From contig JADJTD010000001.1 of assembly GCA_016711345.1 (NCBI GenBank), forward strand, positions 4,086,145 to 4,150,144: a stretch of 64,000 nucleotides of DNA, given 5' to 3'. Position numbers and translations under genes: made by a program. Positions 36,247-45,661 of the stretch are shown in pieces; positions within the stretch are counted from its first letter, which is position 1, and the number at the start of each line of letters is the position of its first letter. The DNA is from Chloracidobacterium sp. (GTDB lineage: Bacteria > Acidobacteriota > Blastocatellia > Pyrinomonadales > Pyrinomonadaceae). The notes beneath the pieces were generated by a model. It did no database searches. It was not told the DNA's origin and saw only the letters and a program-made list of their open reading frames with translations.

Positions 36247-37348
36247 ATGGATAACTCGAACAACGAAATGCTCACAGCCAGCCGAAGTTTCATGATCACG
36301 GATCTAGAAGCAAGGATCGAGCGATACGCCCGTGTATCGCACTATGTCTTGATAACGGGTGAGCGTGGAACCGGAAAAACTACCATAGCCAAACGGCTGC
36401 ATCAAAAAAGTTCGAGATCAAAAAAGGAATTTGTAAACGTCAACTGCGCAAGTCTTTCGGGCGATCTGCTTGAATCCGAATTGTTTGGCTATGAAAAAGG
36501 CGCTTTTACCGGAGCAACAGCTCCGAAAGCAGGGCTGTTCGAGATCGCCGCCGGAGGAACCCTTTTTCTCGATGAAATCGGCGAAATGACGCTGAATTTA
36601 CAAGCAAAGCTTTTGAAGGCTGTGGAAGAAAAGCGTATCAGGCGGGTCGGCAGCACGGTTGAAAGACCAGTGGATGTAAGGATAGTTGCTGCGACCTCGA
36701 AAGATCTTAAAGCGATGGTGACAGAAGGCACGTTCCGACCAGATCTATTCGATCGCTTGAATATTTTGAATCTCGAGACCGTTCCGCTTCGATATCAAAA
36801 GGAGAAGATCAAAGGCCTGGTTTACCGACAACTGAATGATGAATGTCGGGCGGTTGGCAGGGAGAAGCCCTTTGAGATAAGCGACGAAGCAATCGAGGAA
36901 CTGGAGATCCACCATTGGTCCGGAAATTTTCGAGAATTGCTCAATTTCGCCACCCGTCTTGCTGTCGAGTGTATAGACGACACACTGATTACCAGAGAAA
37001 GGGTGAAATCTGTTTTGGGCGAACGCTCCTCCGAAACAAATATTGGTAAAAACAGCATGAAATCGGTTTTTTCTGAAGGCTCAATGGCGCGGAATGACGG
37101 ATCGGTGCATGACGATGTTGTAACAGTGACTTTCGATTCCAAAAAGGACAACCTCGATAGTATTTATGAAGGCGGCCGGAACTGTCATACAACGAGCTCT
37201 ACAACAAAACAACGGAAATCTAAGACGAGCTGCGAGGGCATTGGGTGCAACACATTCGACCCTCTCTCGGATTCTCAAAAAGTACAACGACCGGCTAATC
37301 CTTCAGGACAAAACCCAACCGCGAAATGAATTCGCGATCGCGACGTGA
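36247..37348 (+). CDS. Sigma-54-dependent activator (AAA+), frameshifted before its Fis HTH
   Basis: A bacterial enhancer-binding protein. ATG 36247 is chosen because AAAGGAG lies 4 bases before it; a GTG at 36223 is also in frame. The AAA+ domain has Walker A GERGTGKT, the sigma-54 contact loop GAFTGA, Walker B GGTLFLDEIGEM and the arginine-finger region FRPDLFDRLN. There is no receiver, GAF or PAS domain in front, so control must come from elsewhere. The current frame ends at 37329 with a nonsense-looking tail. In the next frame, 37166-37348 encodes GTVIQRALQQNNGNLRRAAR, ALGATHSTLSRILKKY, a clear Fis-type HTH. One missing base in GAAG near 37165 would join them. Either the gene is broken or the base is a sequence error. 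Confidence 0.8.
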
Positions 37349-37461
37349 AACAAAATGGGGCAGCAAATTCATATAAAATCACTTGAATTACTATTTTAAA
37401 GCTTCCTCTTACCTTAATAATATGACCGATATCGACCTATGAAATATGTCTAAAAATTTCG

Positions 37462-37749
37462 ATGAAGACTGAGATAGTTCCGTTTGATCAACAAACTGAT
37501 GGCAGACGCTGGGTAAAACTCGTGGAAAAAATAAATAGACTTACTGCCAAAGCCCATGTTATCGAGCTTTCTATGTCAAAAACGAATTGGAGCGTGAACT
37601 ACCCTAATAATCCGGTGGGGGGGATTTTCCCATTTTAGACGGGTAGCATTTTGTCGATCTGGAATCGTTCGAATGGGAGCTTCTCGATGCGGAGGACGAA
37701 ATGCAGACCAAGGCCGTCGAGCCCCTTCGCAACCCCTACATCAAATCAT
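37462..37749 (+). pseudogene. Degraded small hypothetical gene
   Basis: ATG 37462 opens a coding-like frame (MKTEIVPFDQQTDGRRWVKL) that runs to TAG near 37638. After a run of seven G at about 37615-37621, another frame continues in the same style (HFVDLESFEWELLDAEDEMQ) to TGA at 37749, interrupted by one TAG at 37644. Read together this looks like one protein of about 95 residues with a frameshift and a nonsense codon. No family recognised. Confidence 0.3.
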
Positions 37750-38319
37750 GATTCGTAATCCTCCCCAGGACAATTATCGATTATGTTTTTCCAAAGCGAA
37801 TAGCTTACCGTCGCTTGTTAACATTGGATCTGGATGCTCTGCCCTCGAAGGTCGTTACCGCCTGCTTAAAAAATGCGTACAGGAATCACTGGAATTATTG
37901 AACTTATTGAATTAGTTTAGGAGCTTTGCCGCGAAACAACAATTTCCTTGTGCATTTCCCTGATTGAAATGTCATCACGAGGTTCTGAGTTCACGCTATA
38001 GGTATTCCGATCGAACCCAATCAATTGAGTTTGATAACTTGATCCGGGAAATGCGGGAATTTGATTTTCGCCCAGCTTAGAGTCAAAACACACTTTCTTA
38101 GCGGGGCCCCTTTTACAATCTTCGCTAATCTAAGGCGTATCACTCCCCTTTTTGAAAAAAACGTATTTTGAAACCACCATGCAGAGCGCGGGTGACGAAA
38201 TTCACTGAAATCGTAGGATGGCATGCAATAAGGTATTCTTTGCCGAAGACTGCTATAAATAGATGATAACGGGGCTGTGGTATACTCACCAATTCGAGAC
38301 TCGGGGGGAGCAACTGCTA
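37750..38319. other. Intergenic region before ribonuclease J
   Basis: About 570 bases without a convincing gene on either strand. Short frames are present but lack ribosome sites and protein-like composition. I see no clear terminator or repeat. The promoter for ribonuclease J should lie in its right half, but no strong -35/-10 pair is obvious. Confidence 0.4.
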
Positions 38320-39984
38320 TTGTTAAACAAAATTGAAATAATTCCGCTCGGCGGCATCGGCGAATTCGGGTTGAACTGCATGGGCATCCGGTATGCCGAT
38401 GAGATGATCGTCATCGACGCCGGGATGGGCTTTCCGGAAGAGAAGCCGTATGGCGTGGATATTTCCATACCGAATTTCGACTTTCTCGAAGAATACCGCG
38501 ACGACCTGACCGCGATCATCCTGACTCACGGCCACGAAGACCACATCGGTGCACTTACCTATATTCTAAAGAAATTCAATTTGCCGGTTTACGCTTCGCG
38601 GTTTACGATCGGACTGGCCGAGAAACGTCTCGAAGAGCACGGGATGCTCAACGACGTGTTGATACATCGCGTCAAGGCAAACGACATTATTGAGGTCGGG
38701 CATTTCCGAGTCGAGTTTATACACGCTTCGCATTCGCTGGTCGATTGCTTTTCTCTGGCGATCCACACGCCGCTTGGCACGATCATCCACACCGGCGATT
38801 ACAAGATCGACGACACGCCCGTAATCGGCAAACCTTACGATCTAAAGACGCTTTCGAGGATCGGCGACGAAGGCGTGCTGCTTCTGCTTGGCGATTCGAC
38901 GAACGCAACCGTCCCGGGAAGGACACCCTCGGAAATGGCGGTGATTCCGGCATTCGAAGAAATATTTGAGCAAACCGATGGCCGCCTGTTTGTCGCGACG
39001 TTTTCAACATCTCTGCATCGGCTTCAGGTAGTTTTCGACGTTGCCCATCAATTTGGGCGAAAGGTCTGTGTCTGCGGACGTTCGATGCAAAAGAACGTCG
39101 AGATCGCCGAGGAACAGGGTTTATTAAAAATACCTTTCGGAGCGAAGGTATCTTTGGGTGATGCTCGGGCGCTCAATGACGACGAGGTTTGTTATCTCGT
39201 CACCGGCTCACAGGGCGAAAACCGCGCCGCTTTGTGGAATCTTGCGACATCCACGTACAAGGGAATGGAGATCGAGAAAGGCGACACCGTCGTTCTTTCG
39301 GCCCGCATCATCCCCGGAAACGAAAAAAACATCAGCCGCCTCATCGGCAATCTTTACAAACGCGGTGCCAACATCATTGAAGAAAAACGTCGCCTCGTCC
39401 ACGTTTCGGGCCACGCTTCGCAGGAAGACATCAAGATAATGGTCGAAACCGCCCGGCCCAAATACCTTGTCCCGATCCACGGCGAATACCGGATGCTATT
39501 CCGGCACAAAGAATATGTCAAACATCACGTCGCTGGCTATAACGACGACAACATTATTTTGATCGAGAACGGCAACGTGCTTGAAGTAGATGAATTCGCC
39601 TGTAAGGTCGTGGACAAGCACGAGCTGCACAAAACCTTTATAGACGAGGAATCACATGACGAGATCGAATACGATGTGGTCCGCGATCGCAAGAAACTTG
39701 CCTACGGCGGTGCCATTTCGCTCGTCGTAACGATTGACAAAGCCACCCACGAACTAGCCAGCGAGCCGCAGATCACATTCCAGGGTGTCGCCGGCATCGA
39801 CCCGTCAAACGGCTTCGCGGCCGACGCACGCTCAGCCATCCGCTCCGCTGTCGCTGATATGAAACGCGAACATATCATTGACCGCAACTTGTTGACAGAA
39901 AACCTGCGTATTTTTTTGAAGCGCTTTGTTCTGAGAGAGATTGGCACCAAACCAGCGGTTATGACGACAATCGTTGAGGTTTAA
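38320..39984 (+). CDS. rnj: Ribonuclease J
   Basis: About 555 residues from a TTG start at 38320. The GGGGGGAG run ends 9 bases before it and the resulting N-terminus, M-LNKIEIIPLGGIGEFGLN, is where RNase J family members begin. The frame extends to an ATG at 38263, but that would add 19 atypical residues. The metallo-beta-lactamase site THGHEDHIGAL is near 66-76, with further ligands in FIHASHSLVDC and IHTGDYKID. The beta-CASP motifs are present (GDSTNA, LVTGSQGE, HVSGHASQEDI, LVPIHGEYRML), followed by the C-terminal dimerisation domain. It is a cytoplasmic 5'-3' exonuclease/endonuclease for mRNA decay and rRNA maturation. Length and motifs are complete. It stands alone between mobile regions and is the clearest core gene in the middle of the window. 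Confidence 0.93.
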   Translation: MLNKIEIIPLGGIGEFGLNCMGIRYADEMIVIDAGMGFPEEKPYGVDISIPNFDFLEEYRDDLTAIILTHGHEDHIGALTYILKKFNLPVYASRFTIGLAEKRLEEHGMLNDVLIHRVKANDIIEVGHFRVEFIHASHSLVDCFSLAIHTPLGTIIHTGDYKIDDTPVIGKPYDLKTLSRIGDEGVLLLLGDSTNATVPGRTPSEMAVIPAFEEIFEQTDGRLFVATFSTSLHRLQVVFDVAHQFGRKVCVCGRSMQKNVEIAEEQGLLKIPFGAKVSLGDARALNDDEVCYLVTGSQGENRAALWNLATSTYKGMEIEKGDTVVLSARIIPGNEKNISRLIGNLYKRGANIIEEKRRLVHVSGHASQEDIKIMVETARPKYLVPIHGEYRMLFRHKEYVKHHVAGYNDDNIILIENGNVLEVDEFACKVVDKHELHKTFIDEESHDEIEYDVVRDRKKLAYGGAISLVVTIDKATHELASEPQITFQGVAGIDPSNGFAADARSAIRSAVADMKREHIIDRNLLTENLRIFLKRFVLREIGTKPAVMTTIVEV

Positions 39985-40125
39985 GGGCCGAAAATGATTC
40001 TAGCTAATGAGGAAGAATTGAACAATCATCCGCGACGATTCACCTTTGGCGCGGAACTGTACCCCAATCCATATTAAAATCTTCATCTCTCGTACTGGGG
40101 CTTGGGCAATAGTTAAGGAGCATTT

Positions 40126-41133
40126 ATGGGTATCATCAGCACTCGCAAAGGTCGAATCGTCGTTATTGCTGATCTGGCAGACTTTGATCGTACTATAACC
40201 TCCAAGAGCGATTTCTTAGAGATGACGGATGCACATCAACTAGAGGCAATCAAGCGATCAATTATCCGTATGGGGTTCGAAGTAGTAATCTACACCGACC
40301 CATCTGAATTCACACAACATATCAGTGAGCATTCAGACGACTTTGTGGTCTCACTATGGTCCGGAAGGCACTCAAGAAATAGACGCGCCATAATCCCTGC
40401 AATTTGCGAGGGCAATAACATAAGGTATTTTGGATCGGATCCATACGCGGCATTGGTTTGTCAAGACAAGTCGTTATCAAAGCGGTTAACGCAACGGTTC
40501 GGGATGCTCACTCCTCGGCACGTGGTGTTTGACGGAAAGCTAATCGTAGGGGACCTTACTAACATCAAATACCCAGTCGTCGTTAAACCTGCGTTCGAAG
40601 GCGGCTCAATTGGCATCTCATCAAGGAATCTAGTTGAATGCTCCCAAGATGCTATCGACTTGGCTCAACAACTGTTCGCAACTTTCGATCAACCAATCAT
40701 AATTGAGGAATTCATTTACGGCTCGGAAGTCAGCATCTGCATTGCGGGGATCAAGGAACACATAATACTCTTGGAAGCGATAGAAGTCAGCTATAACGAT
40801 CAGCCGAACTATCTATTCGACAAGTTGTATTCATTTGAGGAAAAACGCCTTCCAGAACGAACCAGGCATAGACAGCAGCTAAACGTCACAAATCGTATTC
40901 CAAATGATATTTTGGGGATGGCAAGAGATCTGTTTAATGCTATGGGTAAGGTTGACATCTTCAGGATAGACGGTAGGTTAAACTCGAATGACTTTACGGT
41001 GATTGAACTGACTCCAGACGTTGGGTTGTCGCCCACTGGTATTTTTGCCTCAGCCTTCGGGTCAACGGGACTTGATTATGAGTCGATGATTAGAACTATA
41101 ATAAATATGGCAAGGGTAGGGGCTCAGCTATGA
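40126..41133 (+). CDS. ATP-grasp ligase (D-Ala-D-Ala ligase-like)
   Basis: A 335-residue enzyme with AAGGAG 8 bases before ATG 40126. The fold is ATP-grasp: an N-terminal Rossmann-like part, then KYPVVVKPAFEGGSIGIS near 147-164 (ATP-binding loop as in Ddl), IIEEFIYGSEVSICIAGIK near 190-208, and a C-terminal metal-binding segment FRIDGRLNSNDFTVIELTPD in place of the usual R-x-D...E-x-N. It should join a carboxylate to an amine or thiol by an acyl-phosphate. Its TGA overlaps the ATG of the dioxygenase gene (ATGA at 41130), indicating coupled translation. It is probably not the housekeeping Ddl, given its context in a biosynthetic cluster and its unusual N-terminus. The substrate is unknown. Confidence 0.8.
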   Translation: MGIISTRKGRIVVIADLADFDRTITSKSDFLEMTDAHQLEAIKRSIIRMGFEVVIYTDPSEFTQHISEHSDDFVVSLWSGRHSRNRRAIIPAICEGNNIRYFGSDPYAALVCQDKSLSKRLTQRFGMLTPRHVVFDGKLIVGDLTNIKYPVVVKPAFEGGSIGISSRNLVECSQDAIDLAQQLFATFDQPIIIEEFIYGSEVSICIAGIKEHIILLEAIEVSYNDQPNYLFDKLYSFEEKRLPERTRHRQQLNVTNRIPNDILGMARDLFNAMGKVDIFRIDGRLNSNDFTVIELTPDVGLSPTGIFASAFGSTGLDYESMIRTIINMARVGAQL

Positions 41134-42059
41134 GTGTATACGACAAGTATCCATCACGAACAAATAGTGTCAACTCGGTCATCATTCGGGACGACACGAT
41201 TATGCATCGCGAAGATCTCGGTAGTTGTCGATTGTCTGAAGAAGATCTACTTGATTATGAAGCTAATGGGTTTTTGGTTGTGGAAGACTGGTTCTCTGAA
41301 ACCACGCTTGATGAACTGAAAGCGGAGTCGCTTAGGCTTGTCTCGGGCGACTCTTTAGCAAGTAGTGCCCCGCCCGTAACGGAGCGTGCCAGCGATTCGA
41401 TTCGGACTGTGTATGGAATTCATAAGAGTAGCTCTTTATTTGCGCGCGTATCATCGGATCCGAGTTTTGTCGATTTGGCCAACTGTATCTTGAACAGCGA
41501 TACCTACATTCATCAGTCTCGAATCAATTTCAAAAGCGGCTTCTCCGGAAAGGAATTTTTCTGGCACTCTGATTTTGAAACATGGCACGTTGAAGATGGC
41601 ATGCCTGCAATGAGATGTCTTAGTATTATGATCGCGCTTGACGACAATACCGCTGTTAACGGCCCACTATTGGTAATTCCCGGATCGCATAGAGAATTCT
41701 ATCCCTGTGTGGGAACGACACCTGAAGACCACTTTAAGACATCTCTAATGGGCAGCAGGTTGGGATCTCCTCTCGAGCATCAGATTACGCAGGTTGCTCA
41801 AAAACAGGGAATTGTTCCTGTCTTGTGCCGGAAGGGGTCTATTGTTGTTTTTGACTGCAATGTGTTACATGCATCGAATAACAATATTAGCCCTTTCGAG
41901 CGAACTAACGCCTTCATAGTTTATAATTCGATCGAGAATCGATTGCAAGACCCCTATTGCGGAAGGAATCAAAGACCTGAGTGGTTGGCGTCGCGTATTG
42001 GCACTGAACGGCCAGCACCATACGTAAGCGAGGAGATCGGCTCAAACAATCCGATTTAA
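41130..42059 (+). CDS. Ectoine-hydroxylase-like Fe(II)/2OG dioxygenase (PhyH family)
   Basis: A 309-residue PhyH-type oxygenase. The iron site is H146-S-D148 in FFWHSDFETWHVEDGMPAMR, with the distal His at 247 in VVFDCNVLHASNNN. The EctD/ThpD hallmark FETWHVEDGMP, NGPLLVIPGSHREF, the CVGTTPEDHFKTSL segment and FERTNAFIVYNSIENRL are all present. That places it very near ectoine and proline hydroxylases. It should hydroxylate a small amino-acid-like substrate using oxygen and 2-oxoglutarate. No ectA, ectB or ectC is in the window, and the partner is the overlapping ATP-grasp ligase. I therefore infer a tailoring role on a cluster product or building block instead of 5-hydroxyectoine synthesis. 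Not enough is visible to exclude ectoine from the medium as substrate. Confidence 0.85.
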   Translation: MSVYDKYPSRTNSVNSVIIRDDTIMHREDLGSCRLSEEDLLDYEANGFLVVEDWFSETTLDELKAESLRLVSGDSLASSAPPVTERASDSIRTVYGIHKSSSLFARVSSDPSFVDLANCILNSDTYIHQSRINFKSGFSGKEFFWHSDFETWHVEDGMPAMRCLSIMIALDDNTAVNGPLLVIPGSHREFYPCVGTTPEDHFKTSLMGSRLGSPLEHQITQVAQKQGIVPVLCRKGSIVVFDCNVLHASNNNISPFERTNAFIVYNSIENRLQDPYCGRNQRPEWLASRIGTERPAPYVSEEIGSNNPI

Positions 42060-42232
42060 TCACGGCGCGAAGAGCGAGTTAATTGTCGCGATCGAGATAG
42101 AGTCTATTGAGACAGTTTCCAACCCCCAAATCTTGTCCCAATCGAATTGCAAATAATTTTCCCGTTTCTGATTATTTTGCAAACATCTATTCAGAGGGGA
42201 AATTTCCCTTTTAACTCGTTGGGGGCAGATAA

Positions 42233-43258
42233 TCAACTTCTTTCGCTCGCCCTTTTTGGAATTCGTATTGTTGAGGCACATTCACAAATGGAGTGTGGAC
42301 ATATTACTGATTGAAGTTTTGATGGCTCTGAGGCTTCATCGAAAAGATAAAAAAGGGGCAGGGATTCAGGTTTACATCCTGCAGAGAATACTGACCCATC
42401 AGTGTCGATAAAGAATGCTCTTAATCCAGCGTCACATGTCCACCCCTTAAAACTATTCTTACCACTCCTAATCAAATCATCAATGTTTCCTAATGATTCG
42501 CATCTCAACCCCTTTTTTGAACTAACAATAATGGAGCGTTGATCATACCAGTGAGAGATATTGTTTAAGTAAGTACGCCCTAACATTTCTAATTCGTTGT
42601 CGACGTCCATACCCAAATCGCGTACACATTGTACGGCAACCGAAAAGTGACTGTAGGCGTCAGTAAGACCCGATAGTGTAGGCATTAATTTGCGAAGGAG
42701 ATCCAGATTAGAAATGGCGACCATGAACTTCGTCACAACTTGAATACCTGACTCCAATAAAAATTGGATCCTTTCCACAAAAGATAGCGGGTCTGCCTGT
42801 TCAGAGTGAAAGGACGCGACAACTTGAATATGCCCTGGTTTAGTTGCAGCAATTTTGCGTAATCCAGACCAAACCCGATCGGGACCACTTAAATTGGTCA
42901 CAATGCGGACAGCCTTAATCGAAGATAAAGTAGTAGTATGATTTATGAAACTCAAAAAAGCGGGGTATATTGTTGGCTCACCCCCAGTTAGATTAATACG
43001 GAATATTCGATCTGATAGAATCCCGTCGAGTCTCTCCAACCCTCCAATTAATGTCACTTCATCCACTTGTGGCGAGCGATTGTTATGCCGGTGGGGAGGG
43101 CAATAAGAGCATGAAAATGAGCATCTTCTAGTTAAGAGCCAATGAACTTCGAAAAGAAGTTCTTCTCCGAAAACAGGCTCGATTGCTATAACATCCTCAT
43201 GAAGATACGGATTTGGCTCTTTGAATGTGCCGCTTCGCAGCGGAGTTCCATTCTGCAT
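42233..43258 (-). CDS. Radical SAM enzyme
   Basis: A 341-residue protein with the radical SAM cluster motif C46-x3-C50-x2-C53 (RRCSFSCSYCPPHRH), the GGEP SAM-binding motif in RINLTGGEPTIYP, and a core barrel of about 200 residues. C-terminal cysteines (FKGWTCDAGLRAFF, SAGC, VICPHSICECAS) resemble a SPASM/twitch-type auxiliary cluster site. It should start radical chemistry on a peptide or small substrate. It is the last gene of the leftward arm, 13 bases after the nucleotidyltransferase. No precursor peptide was found nearby, so a RiPP role is possible but unsupported. The 173 bases between it and the convergent dioxygenase hold nothing I recognise. Confidence 0.85.
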   Translation of the reverse strand: MQNGTPLRSGTFKEPNPYLHEDVIAIEPVFGEELLFEVHWLLTRRCSFSCSYCPPHRHNNRSPQVDEVTLIGGLERLDGILSDRIFRINLTGGEPTIYPAFLSFINHTTTLSSIKAVRIVTNLSGPDRVWSGLRKIAATKPGHIQVVASFHSEQADPLSFVERIQFLLESGIQVVTKFMVAISNLDLLRKLMPTLSGLTDAYSHFSVAVQCVRDLGMDVDNELEMLGRTYLNNISHWYDQRSIIVSSKKGLRCESLGNIDDLIRSGKNSFKGWTCDAGLRAFFIDTDGSVFSAGCKPESLPLFYLFDEASEPSKLQSVICPHSICECASTIRIPKRASERS

Positions 43259-43271
43259 AGTAGGTTAAAGA

Positions 43272-44444
43272 TTATACATTCCGGCCCAAATCGTTTGACA
43301 GATTATTTAGAATAGAAAATAGCTTTTCGATCCAATTATAACACTCAACCTTTGTTGCCGTAAGTTCCGCGATTTGGAGCCAGTCGTGCTTTATTGCGTT
43401 CGAGAATTCCGATGAACTCAGAAAGGCATCAATAGGCCACTTTGCTTCGTCGAATACGAACGAAATGAAACTAGCGGGAACGCGTGAGAAACTTGATAAG
43501 GTTCTTATATGATTTATTGGTCCCAGGACAAAGTCTCCTTGAATTAGACCTTGATAATAATCAAATGCTCTTGAGTTATATTGTTCATGTATCTTAATAG
43601 CGTGAGACATTCGTTCGCTATTATTTTTATTGCGAGGAAGGTTAGAAAGCAAAGAATTGAGCTCTAAGCTAATCAGATCACGGTACGCAAGACGAGCCAC
43701 GCAAAATTTACCTGCTTTCTCCTTAGTCATCGAGTCTAACCCAATAATATCTGTAGCAACATTGACTATGCCCTTAATTACCGAATCGGGAAAGAAGGAC
43801 TTAGCTATTTCAATTCGCTTTTTTGAACCCCTTATTATCCAACCACGCTGAATCAAGGCTGCTATTATTGTCGGCTGAACTGCCCACCTAAGTTCTTGTT
43901 GTGCATCCATTATTGCGTTGTCATTTAGAGCGCTCTGAGCACGTAATAATAGTTGAGACGAGTGAGCTATATAAAACTGAATAAGGGGTTTGACGATATT
44001 TGGATGACTTCGATAAGAAAGTAGCAAAGGCAAACGCTCCCTCCAAATACTAGATGAATCCCAGAATAATGGGTCATATCCATTCAACTCGTCTCCCAGC
44101 TTTGTTTCATAAAACCAAAAGCCTAGATCAGAATCTTGATTTACTAAACTCCAGCCTTTACGGAGCTGGCTTTCTGGAATTATATGTGTGTTCTCAATTG
44201 AGCCATCCGTTCTAAAACTCCATTCGGAAATGTCGTCTGCAAAGGAATCTGAAATGACCACATGCAAATCAATGTCACTAGAGGGGCCAACTGGACCTCG
44301 CGCTACACTTCCTGAAAGCAAAATCCCAATTACACCATTCAGTTTTGAGATTTCGGCCGCAATTTCACGGGCTTTTGTTTTCAGCTCGTCTTGTCTCGAA
44401 AGATCGTTAACCTCTCCTTTGGCTAGTACGATTCGTGCATTCAT
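43272..44444 (-). CDS. Nucleotidyltransferase-domain protein
   Basis: A 390-residue protein whose first 110 residues are a minimal nucleotidyltransferase domain: LLSGSVARGPVGPSSDIDLHV with the GS motif at 45-46 and the two metal Asp at 57 and 59. A third carboxylate is expected further on. The remaining 270 residues are helical, as in kanamycin-nucleotidyltransferase-like enzymes, and carry no other motif. It would transfer a nucleotide monophosphate to a hydroxyl. Its ATG overlaps the glycosyltransferase stop by four bases (ATGA), so it is coupled to that gene. In this cluster it could adenylylate an intermediate or confer self-resistance. Confidence 0.7.
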   Translation of the reverse strand: MNARIVLAKGEVNDLSRQDELKTKAREIAAEISKLNGVIGILLSGSVARGPVGPSSDIDLHVVISDSFADDISEWSFRTDGSIENTHIIPESQLRKGWSLVNQDSDLGFWFYETKLGDELNGYDPLFWDSSSIWRERLPLLLSYRSHPNIVKPLIQFYIAHSSQLLLRAQSALNDNAIMDAQQELRWAVQPTIIAALIQRGWIIRGSKKRIEIAKSFFPDSVIKGIVNVATDIIGLDSMTKEKAGKFCVARLAYRDLISLELNSLLSNLPRNKNNSERMSHAIKIHEQYNSRAFDYYQGLIQGDFVLGPINHIRTLSSFSRVPASFISFVFDEAKWPIDAFLSSSEFSNAIKHDWLQIAELTATKVECYNWIEKLFSILNNLSNDLGRNV

Positions 44445-45622
44445 TTCAAGTTACCGTTAATAATTATAGGAAGAGCGCGTTCAAGCATTTTATCCCAAGT
44501 AAAAGAACGAGCGCTCGTTCGGGCAGCAAGACCAAAACTCTTCAAACGATCTGGATTTGAGTACAAAGAAAGTAACATCTTAGTTAAAGCTTTAGCGTTT
44601 CCTGGTTCAAAAAGAAGCCCATTGCTATTGTGAGTGAGATATTCCTTTACTGCGGGTAAATTACTTGCGACCACCGCTCTGCCTGCTGCCATCGCCTCAA
44701 CCAATGCAATACCTTGGCTTTCATATCGAGAGGGTTGGACATAGACATTGCATCTGCTCAGCAACTTAGGAATTATACTATGCGATACTTTTCCTATGGG
44801 AAAGACCTTACCTCTTAGGGGCGGTGCTGCGATACGTTCAGCGATATTGTTTTCGTAGTCAGATTCACCATAAGGTCCTCCGGCCAAGTATAACTCCGTC
44901 GGAACTCCATCCATTATGAGCGATGATACGGCGTCCAACAGAATATCAATTCCTTTTTGGAGGCATATTCTACCTACGCATAACAATGATAGCTTCCCAC
45001 GACTTAGCGAGTTTCGTGGAATAATTCTAAAAAACTGAGGAGAAATTCCATTTGGCGTTACTATTAATTTATCGTGTTGAACACCGTATTTAATTCGCAT
45101 AGCATCTGATTCAGCATTAGAAAGTGCAAATATGGCCTCTGATCTGTCAAACAATTTGCGTTCAGCAACTTCCACATATGAAGGGCATGTAAGCCCATTA
45201 TAGTGACACTTTTCAAGTGCCAATAAATGCGGCGTATGAATAAGTCGACAGGATTCTGGAAGGTAGGATGGCAAATCAATTCCAGAAGTCCAATGATGGG
45301 TATGAATACAGAGATAATCTGTTGGATTGAAATATGATGACTTTACCATACCCTCAACGAATGATTTTCCTTCGTCAAAATCGCGTTCCATTACATGAGC
45401 TTTAGATGACCGTTCAAACGGAATTTCAAATACGTTGACCAGATTCTTTTTTAGAGGTTTTGGTTCCCCACTTTCAAGGCGAGTAAAAATATCAATCTTG
45501 AAACCTTTGGCGAGCAGTGCCCGGTAAATCACATGAACGTTAAGAGTACCCCCATCTACGACGTCCTTCGCACTAAAGGGAAATCTTCGACTCTTAATGA
45601 CACAGATCTTGTTGGAGGACAT
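44441..45622 (-). CDS. GT4-family glycosyltransferase
   Basis: A 393-residue GT-B enzyme. The N-terminal domain has GGTLNVHVIYRALLAKGF near 24-41 and a HTHHWTSGIDLP segment. The C-terminal domain has LSLLCVGRICLQKGIDILLD and the family E-x7-E motif in ESQGIALVEAMAAGRAVVAS near 300-320. No membrane segment is seen. It should be a retaining transferase using a nucleotide sugar, acting in the cytoplasm. The donor and acceptor cannot be read from sequence. It is coupled by overlap to the nucleotidyltransferase and follows the HprK-like gene by 39 bases. That suggests it glycosylates the cluster product. Confidence 0.85.
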   Translation of the reverse strand: MSSNKICVIKSRRFPFSAKDVVDGGTLNVHVIYRALLAKGFKIDIFTRLESGEPKPLKKNLVNVFEIPFERSSKAHVMERDFDEGKSFVEGMVKSSYFNPTDYLCIHTHHWTSGIDLPSYLPESCRLIHTPHLLALEKCHYNGLTCPSYVEVAERKLFDRSEAIFALSNAESDAMRIKYGVQHDKLIVTPNGISPQFFRIIPRNSLSRGKLSLLCVGRICLQKGIDILLDAVSSLIMDGVPTELYLAGGPYGESDYENNIAERIAAPPLRGKVFPIGKVSHSIIPKLLSRCNVYVQPSRYESQGIALVEAMAAGRAVVASNLPAVKEYLTHNSNGLLFEPGNAKALTKMLLSLYSNPDRLKSFGLAARTSARSFTWDKMLERALPIIINGNLK

Positions 45623-45661
45623 GAAAGAAGTAGATTATTTAATAAACAACTGTTGGCTTGG

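Noticed and set aside
38263..38319. ATG start for ribonuclease J 19 codons upstream
   Set aside because: The extra residues do not resemble the family and the GGGGGGAG site points to TTG 38320.
40126..41133. Housekeeping D-Ala-D-Ala ligase
   Set aside because: The context is a biosynthetic cluster with an overlapping dioxygenase gene, and the N-terminal and metal-binding segments differ from Ddl.
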